Under the pieces are notes generated by a model, which did no database searches, was not told the origin of the DNA, and was given only the letters and a program-made list of their open reading frames with translations. Below are positions 43,435-52,978 of a DNA stretch of 64,000 nt, piece by piece (position 1 is the stretch's first letter; each line of letters opens with the position of its first letter). The stretch is from an uncultured Bacteroidales bacterium (lineage in GTDB: Bacteria; Bacteroidota; Bacteroidia; Bacteroidales; F082): positions 1 to 64,000 of the forward strand of contig CAJOEP010000008.1 of the NCBI GenBank assembly GCA_905233445.1. Direction: 5' to 3'. Made by a program: the position numbers and the translations under genes.

Positions 43435-45246
43435 TTACATTCTCTCCGGCATCTGCATACCCAGCAATTCGCCCGCGTTACGCAGCAGACGCGCTGTCAT
43501 AGCCGCCAACTGCAAACGGAACGCTCTGCGTTTCTCGTCCGGTTCCTTCATGATACTGCATTCCTGATAGAACTGGTTGAAACCTTTGCAGAGGTCGTAG
43601 ATGAAGTTGGCAATCATGGCTGGACTGCGGTTTATTGCAGCTTGTTCAAGAACTCCTGGCCATGTATGAATATTGGTTAGCAGCGTTTTCTCTTCAGGCA
43701 GTATGTTCTCAACGTCGACCTTATCTCCCGTCACGATTCCGGCATCTGCAGCCTTACGCAGCACAGAGCAGATACGGGCGTGAGTGTACTGGATGAATGA
43801 ACCTGTATTGCCATTGAAATCTATCGATTCTTTTGGGTCGAACAGCATCGTCTTCTTCGGGTCAACCTTCAAGATGAAGTACTTCAGAGCGCCGAGTCCT
43901 ATCATGTGATAGAGCTTCGCCGACTCTTCGTCGCTCAATCCGTGAGCTTTTCCGAGTTCTTCCGACACGTTCTTCGCTGTTGCTTCCATCTCGTCCATAA
44001 GGTCGTCGGCATCTACGACTGTTCCTTCGCGCGACTTCATCTTACCGCTTGGCAACTCAACCATACCGTAGGAAAGGTGCTCGATGTCGTTACCCCACTC
44101 GAAGCCCAATCTCACCAAAACGCGTTTCAGCACGTCGAAGTGGTAATTCTGTTCATTACCAACCACGTAAATCAGTTTCTTCGGGTGGAACTCGTCATAA
44201 CGCAGTTGAGCGGTTCCCAGGTCTTGAGTCATATAAACGGAGGTGCCGTCACGACGCAGCAACAGTTTCTCGTCCAATCCCTCATCGCGGAGGTCGCACC
44301 ACACCGAGTTGTCATCTCTTTGATACAGAACGCCTTTCTTCAAGCCATCCATCACGGTACTCTTACCCAGCAAGTAGGTCTGTGACTCGTAATAAATCTT
44401 GTCGAACGACACTCCGAGACGTTTGTACGTCACGTCAAAGCCTTCGTAAACCCAGTTGTTCATCATCTCCCAAAGTTGACGCACTTCTTTGTCGCCGGCC
44501 TCCCATTTGCGCAGCATCTCGCGTGTTTCCTGCATCAGCGGAGAAGCGTTTTCGGCCTCTGCTTTCGCCTTGTCTTTTTCCTCATCGCTGAGTTCGTCGT
44601 AGTTAGCAGGCAGCAAGCTCTTCACTTCTTCTTTGAAATGCTTGTCGAACATCACGTAGAAGTCGCCAATAAGGTGGTCTCCTTTCTTGCCTGTCGATTC
44701 CGGAGTGCATCCGTTACCCCATTTCTGCCATGCTATCATGCTCTTGCAGATATGAATTCCACGGTCGTTCACAAGGTTCACGCGCACCACGTTTTCGCCG
44801 TTGGCTTTCAGGATTTCTGTCACGCTCCAACCCAGCAGGTTGTTGCGGATATGACCAAGGTGCAACGGTTTGTTGGTATTCGGTGAGGAATACTCCACTA
44901 CGACTGGTTTGCCTGAAACTTCTTTTCGTCCAAACCTTTCGTCGAGATGATTTTTCTGCATAAAGTCGATCCAATAGCTGTCGCTGATGAGCAAGTTCAA
45001 GAAGCCTTTTACCACGTTATATTTGGCGATAAAAGTGCTTTCCTTCATCATCTCTGTTCCGAGTTCATTGGCAAGGACTTCGGGGGCTTTTCCGGCCATT
45101 TTCACAAACGGGAAAACCACAATGGTAAAATCACCTTCAAATTCCGGTCTTGTCTTCTGGAAACTCACGTTCTGCGCTGGAGGCTCCTGCCCGTAAAGTT
45201 TCTTGAAGGCATCGACAAAAAGCTGTTTCAAAATCTGTTCCAACAT
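43435..45246 (-). CDS. argS: Arginyl-tRNA synthetase
   Basis: A 603-residue class I aminoacyl-tRNA synthetase. The additional N-terminal domain (1-110) that recognises tRNA-Arg is present. The HIGH motif is in SSPNTNKPLHLGHIRNNLLG, and the KMSKS-equivalent is GKMKSREGT, as usual for ArgS. The C-terminal anticodon-binding helical domain ends RLLRNAGELLGMQMPERM. It is the first gene of the argS-rsmE-DUF4159 unit, with a promoter at 45276-45283. Confidence 0.97.
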   Translation of the reverse strand: MLEQILKQLFVDAFKKLYGQEPPAQNVSFQKTRPEFEGDFTIVVFPFVKMAGKAPEVLANELGTEMMKESTFIAKYNVVKGFLNLLISDSYWIDFMQKNHLDERFGRKEVSGKPVVVEYSSPNTNKPLHLGHIRNNLLGWSVTEILKANGENVVRVNLVNDRGIHICKSMIAWQKWGNGCTPESTGKKGDHLIGDFYVMFDKHFKEEVKSLLPANYDELSDEEKDKAKAEAENASPLMQETREMLRKWEAGDKEVRQLWEMMNNWVYEGFDVTYKRLGVSFDKIYYESQTYLLGKSTVMDGLKKGVLYQRDDNSVWCDLRDEGLDEKLLLRRDGTSVYMTQDLGTAQLRYDEFHPKKLIYVVGNEQNYHFDVLKRVLVRLGFEWGNDIEHLSYGMVELPSGKMKSREGTVVDADDLMDEMEATAKNVSEELGKAHGLSDEESAKLYHMIGLGALKYFILKVDPKKTMLFDPKESIDFNGNTGSFIQYTHARICSVLRKAADAGIVTGDKVDVENILPEEKTLLTNIHTWPGVLEQAAINRSPAMIANFIYDLCKGFNQFYQECSIMKEPDEKRRAFRLQLAAMTARLLRNAGELLGMQMPERM

Positions 45247-45275
45247 AGTACAAATCGTTAAAAATTATTTGGGTG

Positions 45276-45283
45276 CAAAGATA
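45276..45283 (-). promoter_or_regulatory. -7 element (TATCTTTG) of argS
   Basis: TATCTTTG on the minus strand, 29 bp upstream of argS, in the 56-bp gap after the RHS gene. Confidence 0.7.
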
Positions 45284-45302
45284 GTAAAAAAACTCTAATT
45301 AT

Positions 45303-48300
45303 TCACCTTTTTTTTACAAATAAAGCCCGAAACTGGCTATAGCAATAGTTAACATCTTTCCCGAATTTGCTTGCCACACCTGAAAAATCAAACTTCAACA
45401 CTTTATCTGATAAGTTGGCAAGTGTTTCGGAACTTGTTTCAAACTCCAGATTATCACTCACGATTGCTGCCAAGCATTCCAGGTAAGGCAAGGCATCTTC
45501 CCAGTTCTTTTTAGTTATATTGAAACCATCTAACAACTTTCTGCCGGCAAAAATGTTTCCAACAATTTTTTTCGAGGCCGTTTCAAACAGTTTTCTATTG
45601 ACTTTCTGTTTACATAAGATGGATGCTATTGTTTTTCCTTCTTCAGAATCTGTCGGACGCGCCAAATTCGCGTTCAGCACAGAACTCGCAAGATTTGAAC
45701 CGAGTGCATACATAACATCGTCTTTGAATGAAGCTGTTTTTATCAGGCTCCAGTCTATACCATTGCCAGTATTTTGTTTCACCAGATTATTCAGTCCGGT
45801 TTTTAATGTGGAGCCTGCCACTCCGCCGACAACCTGCAACACCCACGAGCATTCCGATAAACCTTGGGAAAGGCTACCGCTAATGAAACCAGCGCCAAAC
45901 GACAACAATCCTTCAGCGAAATTATCAATATCATCCCGATTACACACCAGATTCACCACACCGTTAAACATACCATACATAAGCCATTCGACCCATTCGC
46001 CAGACGGGTCATAATACGTCAACGGATTGTTGTAACAATAGCTGTAACGATTGTAATTTTGTGAAAAATCAGTGTTTTGGATGAAACTATCCGGACTCAT
46101 CATCATTGACAGCATCGGGTCATATGCCCTGCCATTCATATTGATAATTCCGAAATTCGACAAATGCTCGTGTCCTGTAAAACCTCGGTCACACAGCAGC
46201 TCACCGCTATAATTACCGCTCCATGTTTTATCATTTCTCGTGTTTCCCCAGGCATCGTAACTCGTTCTCTGTAAGACGTTTGCGTTTTCATCGGTTATCA
46301 GGCACCATGATTCAAGATTATCTTTGTTTACATATACCATTGAATTATTTCCTTTGGCATCGGTGTAACAGACCGCAAACACACCCATCGGGCCTTCGAG
46401 ATATGTATAAATAATTACATCTCCTTCATTATCTACATATTCGCAATTTCCCACAAACACTTTTTCTTTCTTTTTCCCTTTGATTGTTTCAAGTGAGCGC
46501 ACCCTATTGTGGTCGTAGCCATATTCTATTGACAATGAATTATTTACACTATTTATATACGACATCTTGTCAAAAGCAGTATATCCGACTGTTTGTTCGA
46601 AACCGTTCAAATTATCCATATCTGTTTTGACTTTTTGAACCGCATAGGGACAACTGCCGTCATAACGGGCGTCATAATACACATCTTTATCATCTATTGT
46701 TTTAGATAAGATGTTTCCCAAATCATCGTAAACCATTTCACCTGTCTTTTTCCCGTTCAAACTGATTCCGACCAGACGGTTAAAGTCGTCATATTCAAAG
46801 CTTTCGCTATTATTGGAGCCAACATGACTAGTCCTATTAATAAGATTTCCAAAGCCATCGTATCCATAAGAAAGATTAAGGTATGGCTTATCATCAAAAT
46901 TGGTCATTATTTCGCTCAATAAAAACGTTTTGTTATCATAGCTTCGATGTGTTGTCAGACCATTACCAACTTGATATTCAGTAACATAGCCCATAGCATT
47001 CGCTGCGTTAGACCGCCAAAGAACTTGATTTTCATCGGGGTTGACCATCATCCTATAATATCCGGAATTAGAATAATTCTTTTGAATCGTAAGTCCGCTT
47101 GGATATGTCACAAACTCCTCTCTATTTGCCGCATCATAAGAATAAGTGGTAATATATTCCTTATTGCTAATAGTTTCTGAAATCACAGATACTCTCAGCA
47201 AATCATCATAATCATATGATACGAAGTGTGAATCGCCATAGACAACGCCTGACAAAGTTCCGATTTTACCTTTTTTATTATCATAAATCCATTGAGTAAC
47301 AATACTTTGACTGCTGCCAGGATAAAACTCTTGACGTCGAATCATCTCCCCCATATCATCATAATCATATGTTGTGATGGCATTCTTAGCAGTTTTTTTC
47401 ATTTTTAGTTCCCCATAAGCATTATAATCATACAATGTCTCACCTATTGCCGGGTCTTTCATTTTCAACAAGTTACGTCTTCCATCATATTCATATTCCA
47501 CATTAGTATTAGCATTGCCATTGATTGTTGTACTCTTCAGTTTTCCATCGCTAAAATATTCATAATCAACAACATTACCTCCAATATCAATCGTTTGGAC
47601 TCTCCATCCATTAGGATTATATGATTCAATCACAACATGTGAGAGGCCATCGACTGATTCTGTGGATACTGTCTTTTGCAAGCCATTGTAAGTATAAGTT
47701 TTCATCATACCATTGGGGCATATTTCCTCCACTAACCTGTCATTATTGTCATAAACATACCAAAAGCAGAACACTTCGTCACCCGCAACATAAGGCATTG
47801 ATTTTGAAGTGACATTACCCCTAACATCATACTGCGTATCAACATAAACAGCCTCACCGTTAAGGCCAAATGTCACTTCGCGGACAAGTCTTCCATTTTT
47901 AGTGTAAAACGACATAGTTTCGGCATTGCCACTGGATTTTTCCCATGTATAATAAACAGCATCTCTAGGTGAATGCTTGTTTTCTTTGGCCCATCTTTTG
48001 ACTTTTATATTCCTTGTTCCGTCAGGCAGAGCCACTTCTTTATTAATCTCAAACGGATCGGATAAACTGCCAGTCTCGAAACTATTATAATCCAAAGATG
48101 ACAACAAGTTCCCATAATTATTATCATAGGAGTAATTCATCTCCCAACCGTTTTCATTTATCATTGTTGTTGGAAATCTGAAACCATATTCCTCTCCATA
48201 AGAAACTCGTTCAACCCTCATATTCCGTTCTGACGGCGATGTGGAAGACTGCATTATGATATGGCCGAGGTCGTCATATGCATATTCTGTCACTATTTTC

Positions 48301-51300
48301 AGAGGATCAGCGTAATTCATTGCAGTATTAGGCAATGATGTTTTTCTCGTCACTTGATATGGGTTAGATCCTGAATAATCTAAAACAACATACTCACCAA
48401 CAGACTCATTATTTTCATAATGCTCAGATTTTTTGATAGTTAAAGGTCGCGACACCACCCATTCAGGCAGAATATTGGCATATGTGTATTCTGTTTCGGC
48501 CCAATATGAACACGACAATGCATCATCACCTGTATAACTGCCATCAACACCATCAACCGAACTTCTTGTATTTACAATGTCAAGGTAAGCATTTCCTGAC
48601 ATATCTGTTTGATATTCAATATTTTGAATAATCGATTTCAAAACAGATTTGGGGGAATTACTATCATATGTTATTGATTTTTTAACTGAAGGTAATGGCA
48701 TCAAAACCTTTGCGTTTTGCGAACACGAAAAAACATCGTATGAATACTCCTCATTATAAATTATTTGATTATTACTATTTGATTTAAAACATGATTTGGG
48801 CAATAACATACAATAATCACTTGTACTCTCCGTGTCTTTGTTACTGGATACTGTTTCATATAAAGCATTATTTATAAATATACTACATTCTCCAGATTCA
48901 AAACCGAGCAAACCATGACCACTATGATGATATATAGCATTATTATATGAATATTTTGCCACAACAGGTACATCATTTACAAAAACAGTGTCTGATCTCA
49001 ACGCTGTCATTGGTATAGCAACAGTTCGTAAATTAGGATTAATCCATTTATAATCATAATTATAAAAACCATTGTCTTTAGGCATCAAATATTCGTAATT
49101 AAATCCGTGTGCATTACCCATGCCATCGGTTATTCGCTCAACACTATATTTTGACGTATGCGGATTTAGCGACACTATTTTAGGAATCTCGTTGCTAAAT
49201 GGATTAGTCCTGACAGTTCCGAGAATGCTTGCATTTTCATGACCAAGAAAGTTCCCGACATGTACATATTGATGCGAATAATTGATATGCATATAGAAAC
49301 GTCGAATATCAGAAAAACCGTAGTTGTTATTCCCGTTCTCACATAACAACAATCCGACTTCTAAAAAATAGTTGCCACCTGAGTTCTTAAACACGCCGAC
49401 ATCGGTTTTGCCATCACCGTCAAAATCAGCCGCTCTGATTGTTACCGACGGCATATCCAAATCTTGTAAAGAGCAATTATACCTGTCTATCGGGGTAAGT
49501 ACAAGATTGTTCAACAGATTGTTATTCATGCATGAAATCGGAGTTGTAAATCTTCGACCATCAGAAAATGAAATACCCCAATAATTATTGTTATCATATT
49601 TCAACAAATCAGTGTAACCGTCGCCATTAAAATCGCCAGGAAAAAGAAAATCGTCGCTGTCGAAATTGTCATCTGCAGACAAATGGAAAAACTCCAAAGC
49701 ATTTATACTATTTCTTATGATTTTTGCCACAATTGACGAGTGTTCCATTAAATACATGATTTCTGAGAGTCCATCGGCATTAAAATCATCCACAATAATT
49801 CGTTCTGGAACAAACGAATATGCTGTGGCTCCAAGTGATTGCGTCATGAACGAATTGTTTTCATGATATACAACAACCGGATAATAAGGTACAGGATAAC
49901 CATCATTACAATGATTTATAAAAAGCTCCACCTTTCTATTTCCTAAAAAATCGCCTGGATAAACATTAAAAAACCTACTTGAAACATATTCATCGAAATA
50001 CGTAAAAGTGTTCCCTCGATTCAAATACACACAAATCTTTGCTTTCCAATTTGAATTTGCATCATAATTAGCGTAAAAAGGAATCACATCATCCCTCCCA
50101 TCTCCATCAAAATCAACAATATACACCCATTCAAGCGTTTTGTCAAAAATAAAAGTATAGAACGGCGTTTCCTCAAATATTCCATCGCCTTTATTAATAT
50201 ACATAGGAGCAGAAACATCATTCGAATAAGTGTTGCTGACTTTATAAGGCACTGTGATTACATCAGAGAAGCCGTCTCCATTGAAATCGCCTACAAATGG
50301 CACTTTGTTGAATATACTTTTACTCAACGGATACGACAAAAAATTGTCAGGGTAATGACTGCTTTTGTTCCAATTAATTATTGTTGGATTCAGTTGCATC
50401 CCATCCGCAGTTAGTCCGATTGCAGCGAGCCTATAATACATTGATTTATAATCATTTGAATAATTACCCGGCTCATTATATGCAAAAGAGTATTCATACA
50501 AAACACTTCCCGACATCATGTTTTTAATTATGATGTTTGTTAGAAGTTTCCTGCTTTTCACAACATTTCCATAAACATATCCGGTTTCCTCATCCGACCT
50601 ATTGCCATAACTAAAGCAAACTCGATACATTGAGCTAATACCAACTTTGTCATTTAAAGTGTAGTCGATAGTATTGATATATGATTCGCCTGTTTCTTTA
50701 TTTTCCAAATAATTAAAAATCATATAGTTACCATCTGGGTCGCTGATTTTATTCACTAGCCACATAAGTGCGGTATTATTTAATGTTTGCGGCTCGACTC
50801 TTGAATCCTCACTGCAACCGTACTCCCATATTGTGCCGTCTTTTTTATATATTACAAATCGGGATGGGCCATTGTAGTCATCAGTATATGCCACTATTTT
50901 ACTCATCTCGTCAAGTTCGGTTTTATATACCGAACCATTTTCGCCATAGTTTCCCGAGCACAACATCAACCTTTTACCATCAATCGCAAATCTGTCATTG
51001 ATAAAATTCACGGCTGATTGATTGCCATCATGATATTGGGTTTGTCCAGTTCTTATTATTGACGACAACCCTGAAATACTCCATCCCCAGCCTAGTAATC
51101 CGTTGCCTACTTGATTATTATATGTGACTGCTATATTAGGTGTTATTGCTCCCAAGCCATTAGGCATAAGTATCGGTATAGAATAAACAGCGGCACCCAA
51201 GTCGCTTATATTCAATTCGCCAGGTAACGCCCCGACCACACCACCATAATTTGATATTGACGCACCACCGATAAGTCCTTCTTCAGGTGGATAAACACCG

Positions 51301-51509
51301 AACCTGTCAATAGAAAATTTAGTAGAATGACCGTTAATAGGACTGCTGTGAAATCCGGATAGCAGCTTAATTGACGCAGATGCCTCATACACAAGGCTTT
51401 GATCTTTGGGGATTTCCAAATCAAGTTCCATGTCTGTCTGCTGATACGTCTGCGCATTCAGCCATACAGCAACCAACATTGAAAATATAAATAATAAATA
51501 TCTCTTCAT
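45303..51509 (-). CDS. Giant secreted SpvB / FG-GAP / RHS-repeat protein
   Basis: A 2068-residue protein with signal peptide MKRYLLFIFSMLVAVWLNAQ. An SpvB-like region (about 110-160) has NGLGAITPNIAVTYNNQVGN followed by GLLGWGWSISGL. FG-GAP/VCBS calcium repeats lie at about 400-770 (GDFNGDGFSDV, DFDGDGRDDV, GDFNGDGYTDL, ADFDGDGKTDV). YD/RHS repeats run from about 1120 to 1720 (YEYDGRRNLL, YGYDGFGNLI, FEYDDFNRLV). The RHS core GRAYDPMLSMMMSPDSFIQ and NRYSYCYNNPLTYYDPSGEW ends near residue 1835. A C-terminal domain of about 235 residues follows, with Gly-rich helices and no recognisable toxin motif. This layout is shared with TcdB/TccC-type and RHS encapsulating proteins. No immunity-like gene follows; argS begins after 56 bp. 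Confidence 0.88.
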   Translation of the reverse strand: MKRYLLFIFSMLVAVWLNAQTYQQTDMELDLEIPKDQSLVYEASASIKLLSGFHSSPINGHSTKFSIDRFGVYPPEEGLIGGASISNYGGVVGALPGELNISDLGAAVYSIPILMPNGLGAITPNIAVTYNNQVGNGLLGWGWSISGLSSIIRTGQTQYHDGNQSAVNFINDRFAIDGKRLMLCSGNYGENGSVYKTELDEMSKIVAYTDDYNGPSRFVIYKKDGTIWEYGCSEDSRVEPQTLNNTALMWLVNKISDPDGNYMIFNYLENKETGESYINTIDYTLNDKVGISSMYRVCFSYGNRSDEETGYVYGNVVKSRKLLTNIIIKNMMSGSVLYEYSFAYNEPGNYSNDYKSMYYRLAAIGLTADGMQLNPTIINWNKSSHYPDNFLSYPLSKSIFNKVPFVGDFNGDGFSDVITVPYKVSNTYSNDVSAPMYINKGDGIFEETPFYTFIFDKTLEWVYIVDFDGDGRDDVIPFYANYDANSNWKAKICVYLNRGNTFTYFDEYVSSRFFNVYPGDFLGNRKVELFINHCNDGYPVPYYPVVVYHENNSFMTQSLGATAYSFVPERIIVDDFNADGLSEIMYLMEHSSIVAKIIRNSINALEFFHLSADDNFDSDDFLFPGDFNGDGYTDLLKYDNNNYWGISFSDGRRFTTPISCMNNNLLNNLVLTPIDRYNCSLQDLDMPSVTIRAADFDGDGKTDVGVFKNSGGNYFLEVGLLLCENGNNNYGFSDIRRFYMHINYSHQYVHVGNFLGHENASILGTVRTNPFSNEIPKIVSLNPHTSKYSVERITDGMGNAHGFNYEYLMPKDNGFYNYDYKWINPNLRTVAIPMTALRSDTVFVNDVPVVAKYSYNNAIYHHSGHGLLGFESGECSIFINNALYETVSSNKDTESTSDYCMLLPKSCFKSNSNNQIIYNEEYSYDVFSCSQNAKVLMPLPSVKKSITYDSNSPKSVLKSIIQNIEYQTDMSGNAYLDIVNTRSSVDGVDGSYTGDDALSCSYWAETEYTYANILPEWVVSRPLTIKKSEHYENNESVGEYVVLDYSGSNPYQVTRKTSLPNTAMNYADPLKIVTEYAYDDLGHIIMQSSTSPSERNMRVERVSYGEEYGFRFPTTMINENGWEMNYSYDNNYGNLLSSLDYNSFETGSLSDPFEINKEVALPDGTRNIKVKRWAKENKHSPRDAVYYTWEKSSGNAETMSFYTKNGRLVREVTFGLNGEAVYVDTQYDVRGNVTSKSMPYVAGDEVFCFWYVYDNNDRLVEEICPNGMMKTYTYNGLQKTVSTESVDGLSHVVIESYNPNGWRVQTIDIGGNVVDYEYFSDGKLKSTTINGNANTNVEYEYDGRRNLLKMKDPAIGETLYDYNAYGELKMKKTAKNAITTYDYDDMGEMIRRQEFYPGSSQSIVTQWIYDNKKGKIGTLSGVVYGDSHFVSYDYDDLLRVSVISETISNKEYITTYSYDAANREEFVTYPSGLTIQKNYSNSGYYRMMVNPDENQVLWRSNAANAMGYVTEYQVGNGLTTHRSYDNKTFLLSEIMTNFDDKPYLNLSYGYDGFGNLINRTSHVGSNNSESFEYDDFNRLVGISLNGKKTGEMVYDDLGNILSKTIDDKDVYYDARYDGSCPYAVQKVKTDMDNLNGFEQTVGYTAFDKMSYINSVNNSLSIEYGYDHNRVRSLETIKGKKKEKVFVGNCEYVDNEGDVIIYTYLEGPMGVFAVCYTDAKGNNSMVYVNKDNLESWCLITDENANVLQRTSYDAWGNTRNDKTWSGNYSGELLCDRGFTGHEHLSNFGIINMNGRAYDPMLSMMMSPDSFIQNTDFSQNYNRYSYCYNNPLTYYDPSGEWVEWLMYGMFNGVVNLVCNRDDIDNFAEGLLSFGAGFISGSLSQGLSECSWVLQVVGGVAGSTLKTGLNNLVKQNTGNGIDWSLIKTASFKDDVMYALGSNLASSVLNANLARPTDSEEGKTIASILCKQKVNRKLFETASKKIVGNIFAGRKLLDGFNITKKNWEDALPYLECLAAIVSDNLEFETSSETLANLSDKVLKFDFSGVASKFGKDVNYCYSQFRALFVKKR

Positions 51510-51520
51510 AAGTCATTTTT

Positions 51521-51949
51521 TTATTGTTTCAATACAATTTTAGAAATCACGTCTTCGCCATTGATAATCTTCAACAGATACACTCCGGCCGGTTTATTCC
51601 CAACATCAATTTCCGTTTCATATTTACCAAGCGCACCTTCCGTAATCAACTGGCTTTCAATATCATATAATTTATAAGTCGAATTAGATTTTCTGACGCT
51701 GTCTGGCATACTAACTATAAACAATCCATAATTGGGATTTGGATAAACCTTCACATCATCTTCCGCGATGAGATTGTCAGGTTCATTAACAGTTTCTCGC
51801 ACTATATTACAATTTGTTGTCACGGTTCTGCTTATTCTATTTCCACCGGTATCATATTTAAACAACAGACATTTCTGGGCTGACACTTTATTATGGAAGC
51901 AGAATGACAATAGTAGCACAAGAAATATTAAATAATACTTCGTTTTCAT
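51521..51949 (-). CDS. Small secreted T9SS-tagged protein with one YD motif
   Basis: A 142-residue protein: signal peptide (MKTKYYLIFLVLLLSFCFHNKVSAQ), a short segment CLLFKYDTGGNRISRTV that matches a single YD/RHS repeat, then a type A T9SS tag covering most of the rest (VKVYPNPNYGLFIVSMP, KPAGVYLLKIINGEDVISKIVLKQ). It precedes the giant RHS gene by 11 bp on the same strand. It may be the remnant of a larger RHS protein or a small partner carrying the secretion tag. Neither can be decided here. Confidence 0.78.
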   Translation of the reverse strand: MKTKYYLIFLVLLLSFCFHNKVSAQKCLLFKYDTGGNRISRTVTTNCNIVRETVNEPDNLIAEDDVKVYPNPNYGLFIVSMPDSVRKSNSTYKLYDIESQLITEGALGKYETEIDVGNKPAGVYLLKIINGEDVISKIVLKQ

Positions 51950-51970
51950 AATACAATATATTAATTGTTT

Positions 51971-52957
51971 CTATTTATTACCTGTAAGCTTCTCAATAAT
52001 TAACTTTTGAGTCTCCAATTCACGTTGCAATTCAATAGCATATAATGTGAGTTCCTCTATTTTTTTCAATAGTATTCCCTCCATTTCCGCAACATTAAAG
52101 CCTTTTTCGATTACTTCCGTTTCGGATGGCAAATCAGGCAAATGGCCATTTGTTTTAATAAACTGATTTAACTCATTCAAAGACATCAGGTTATATTCCG
52201 GCAAAAATACATTATCGTGCCATTCGTCAACCTCCTTAATATATACCTCACTTGTAAGGATTCCGCCATTCACGGCCAATGCGTAGTCGTAGCTTCCCAC
52301 GAAACCATTATCAACATTAACGCCGACTTTGCCATTCATTCTGATATTTCCCGCATCAAAAAACATTGCATCGTCTAAAGACGAAATCCGCATTCCTTCC
52401 TTCGAAACAACAATTTTGTGTTTATTGTCATAGAACTGCAGGAAAGCGCTTTTGTTTGTTTTGTTTGACGGTTCGAGAATAAAACCGGCATCTTCATTCG
52501 AATCCGACACCATATGCAGTTTCGCCGAAGGATTGGTGATATTACCTATTCCTATCTTTCCAGTTGTAGAAAGTCCGTTCGACGAACTGACAAAAAGCGT
52601 AGGCTTGTTGCTATTAAATCCAATCATCAAACTGCCGGAATAGTTGTTAATCAATGCCTTAGCTTCAGTATCCCCCATGCCACCGCCTATAACAATCGCA
52701 TTGGTCGCCCTCGCCCATGCGAACTTTCCCAAAGCAACCGATGCTGCGCTAAACGTTTTGTTTGCTTGTCCGACAGCCATAGAGTTTGCTCCATTAGCAA
52801 TATTATACATACCAACCGTAGCAGAATAGTTACCATTCGCTTGATTTTGAGATGTTCCTGATGGTCCACATAAGTCGCAACCACCCTTTTCCTGCGCAAT
52901 AACGTTGCCACAAACAGCAAGTGACAATGTCAAAAATAAAAAAACACTTGGTTTCAT
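51971..52957 (-). CDS. YadA-head-like repeat protein with Bacteroidota tail-fibre-type C terminus
   Basis: About 328 residues; start at 52957 (MKPSVFLFLTLSLAVCGNVIAQ). The mature protein begins with head-type repeats, NYSATVGMYNIANGANSMAVGQANKTFSAASVALGKFAWAR, each with the SxAxG turn of trimeric adhesin beta rolls. A region of strands (GKIGIGNITNPSAKLHM) leads to the C terminus, VFLPEYNLMSLNELNQFIKTNGHLPDLPSETEVIEKG, followed by a coiled coil (EGILLKKIEELTLYAIELQRELETQK). This terminal module is common at the end of Bacteroidota surface fibres and phage-tail-like proteins. It is probably a trimer. Confidence 0.82.
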   Translation of the reverse strand: MKPSVFLFLTLSLAVCGNVIAQEKGGCDLCGPSGTSQNQANGNYSATVGMYNIANGANSMAVGQANKTFSAASVALGKFAWARATNAIVIGGGMGDTEAKALINNYSGSLMIGFNSNKPTLFVSSSNGLSTTGKIGIGNITNPSAKLHMVSDSNEDAGFILEPSNKTNKSAFLQFYDNKHKIVVSKEGMRISSLDDAMFFDAGNIRMNGKVGVNVDNGFVGSYDYALAVNGGILTSEVYIKEVDEWHDNVFLPEYNLMSLNELNQFIKTNGHLPDLPSETEVIEKGFNVAEMEGILLKKIEELTLYAIELQRELETQKLIIEKLTGNK

Positions 52958-52978
52958 AATCAAAAATTTAAAATGTTA

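Noticed and set aside
45303-46010. Naming a specific toxin activity for the RHS C terminus
   Set aside because: No nuclease, ADP-ribosyltransferase or deaminase motif could be recognised, and no immunity gene is visible.
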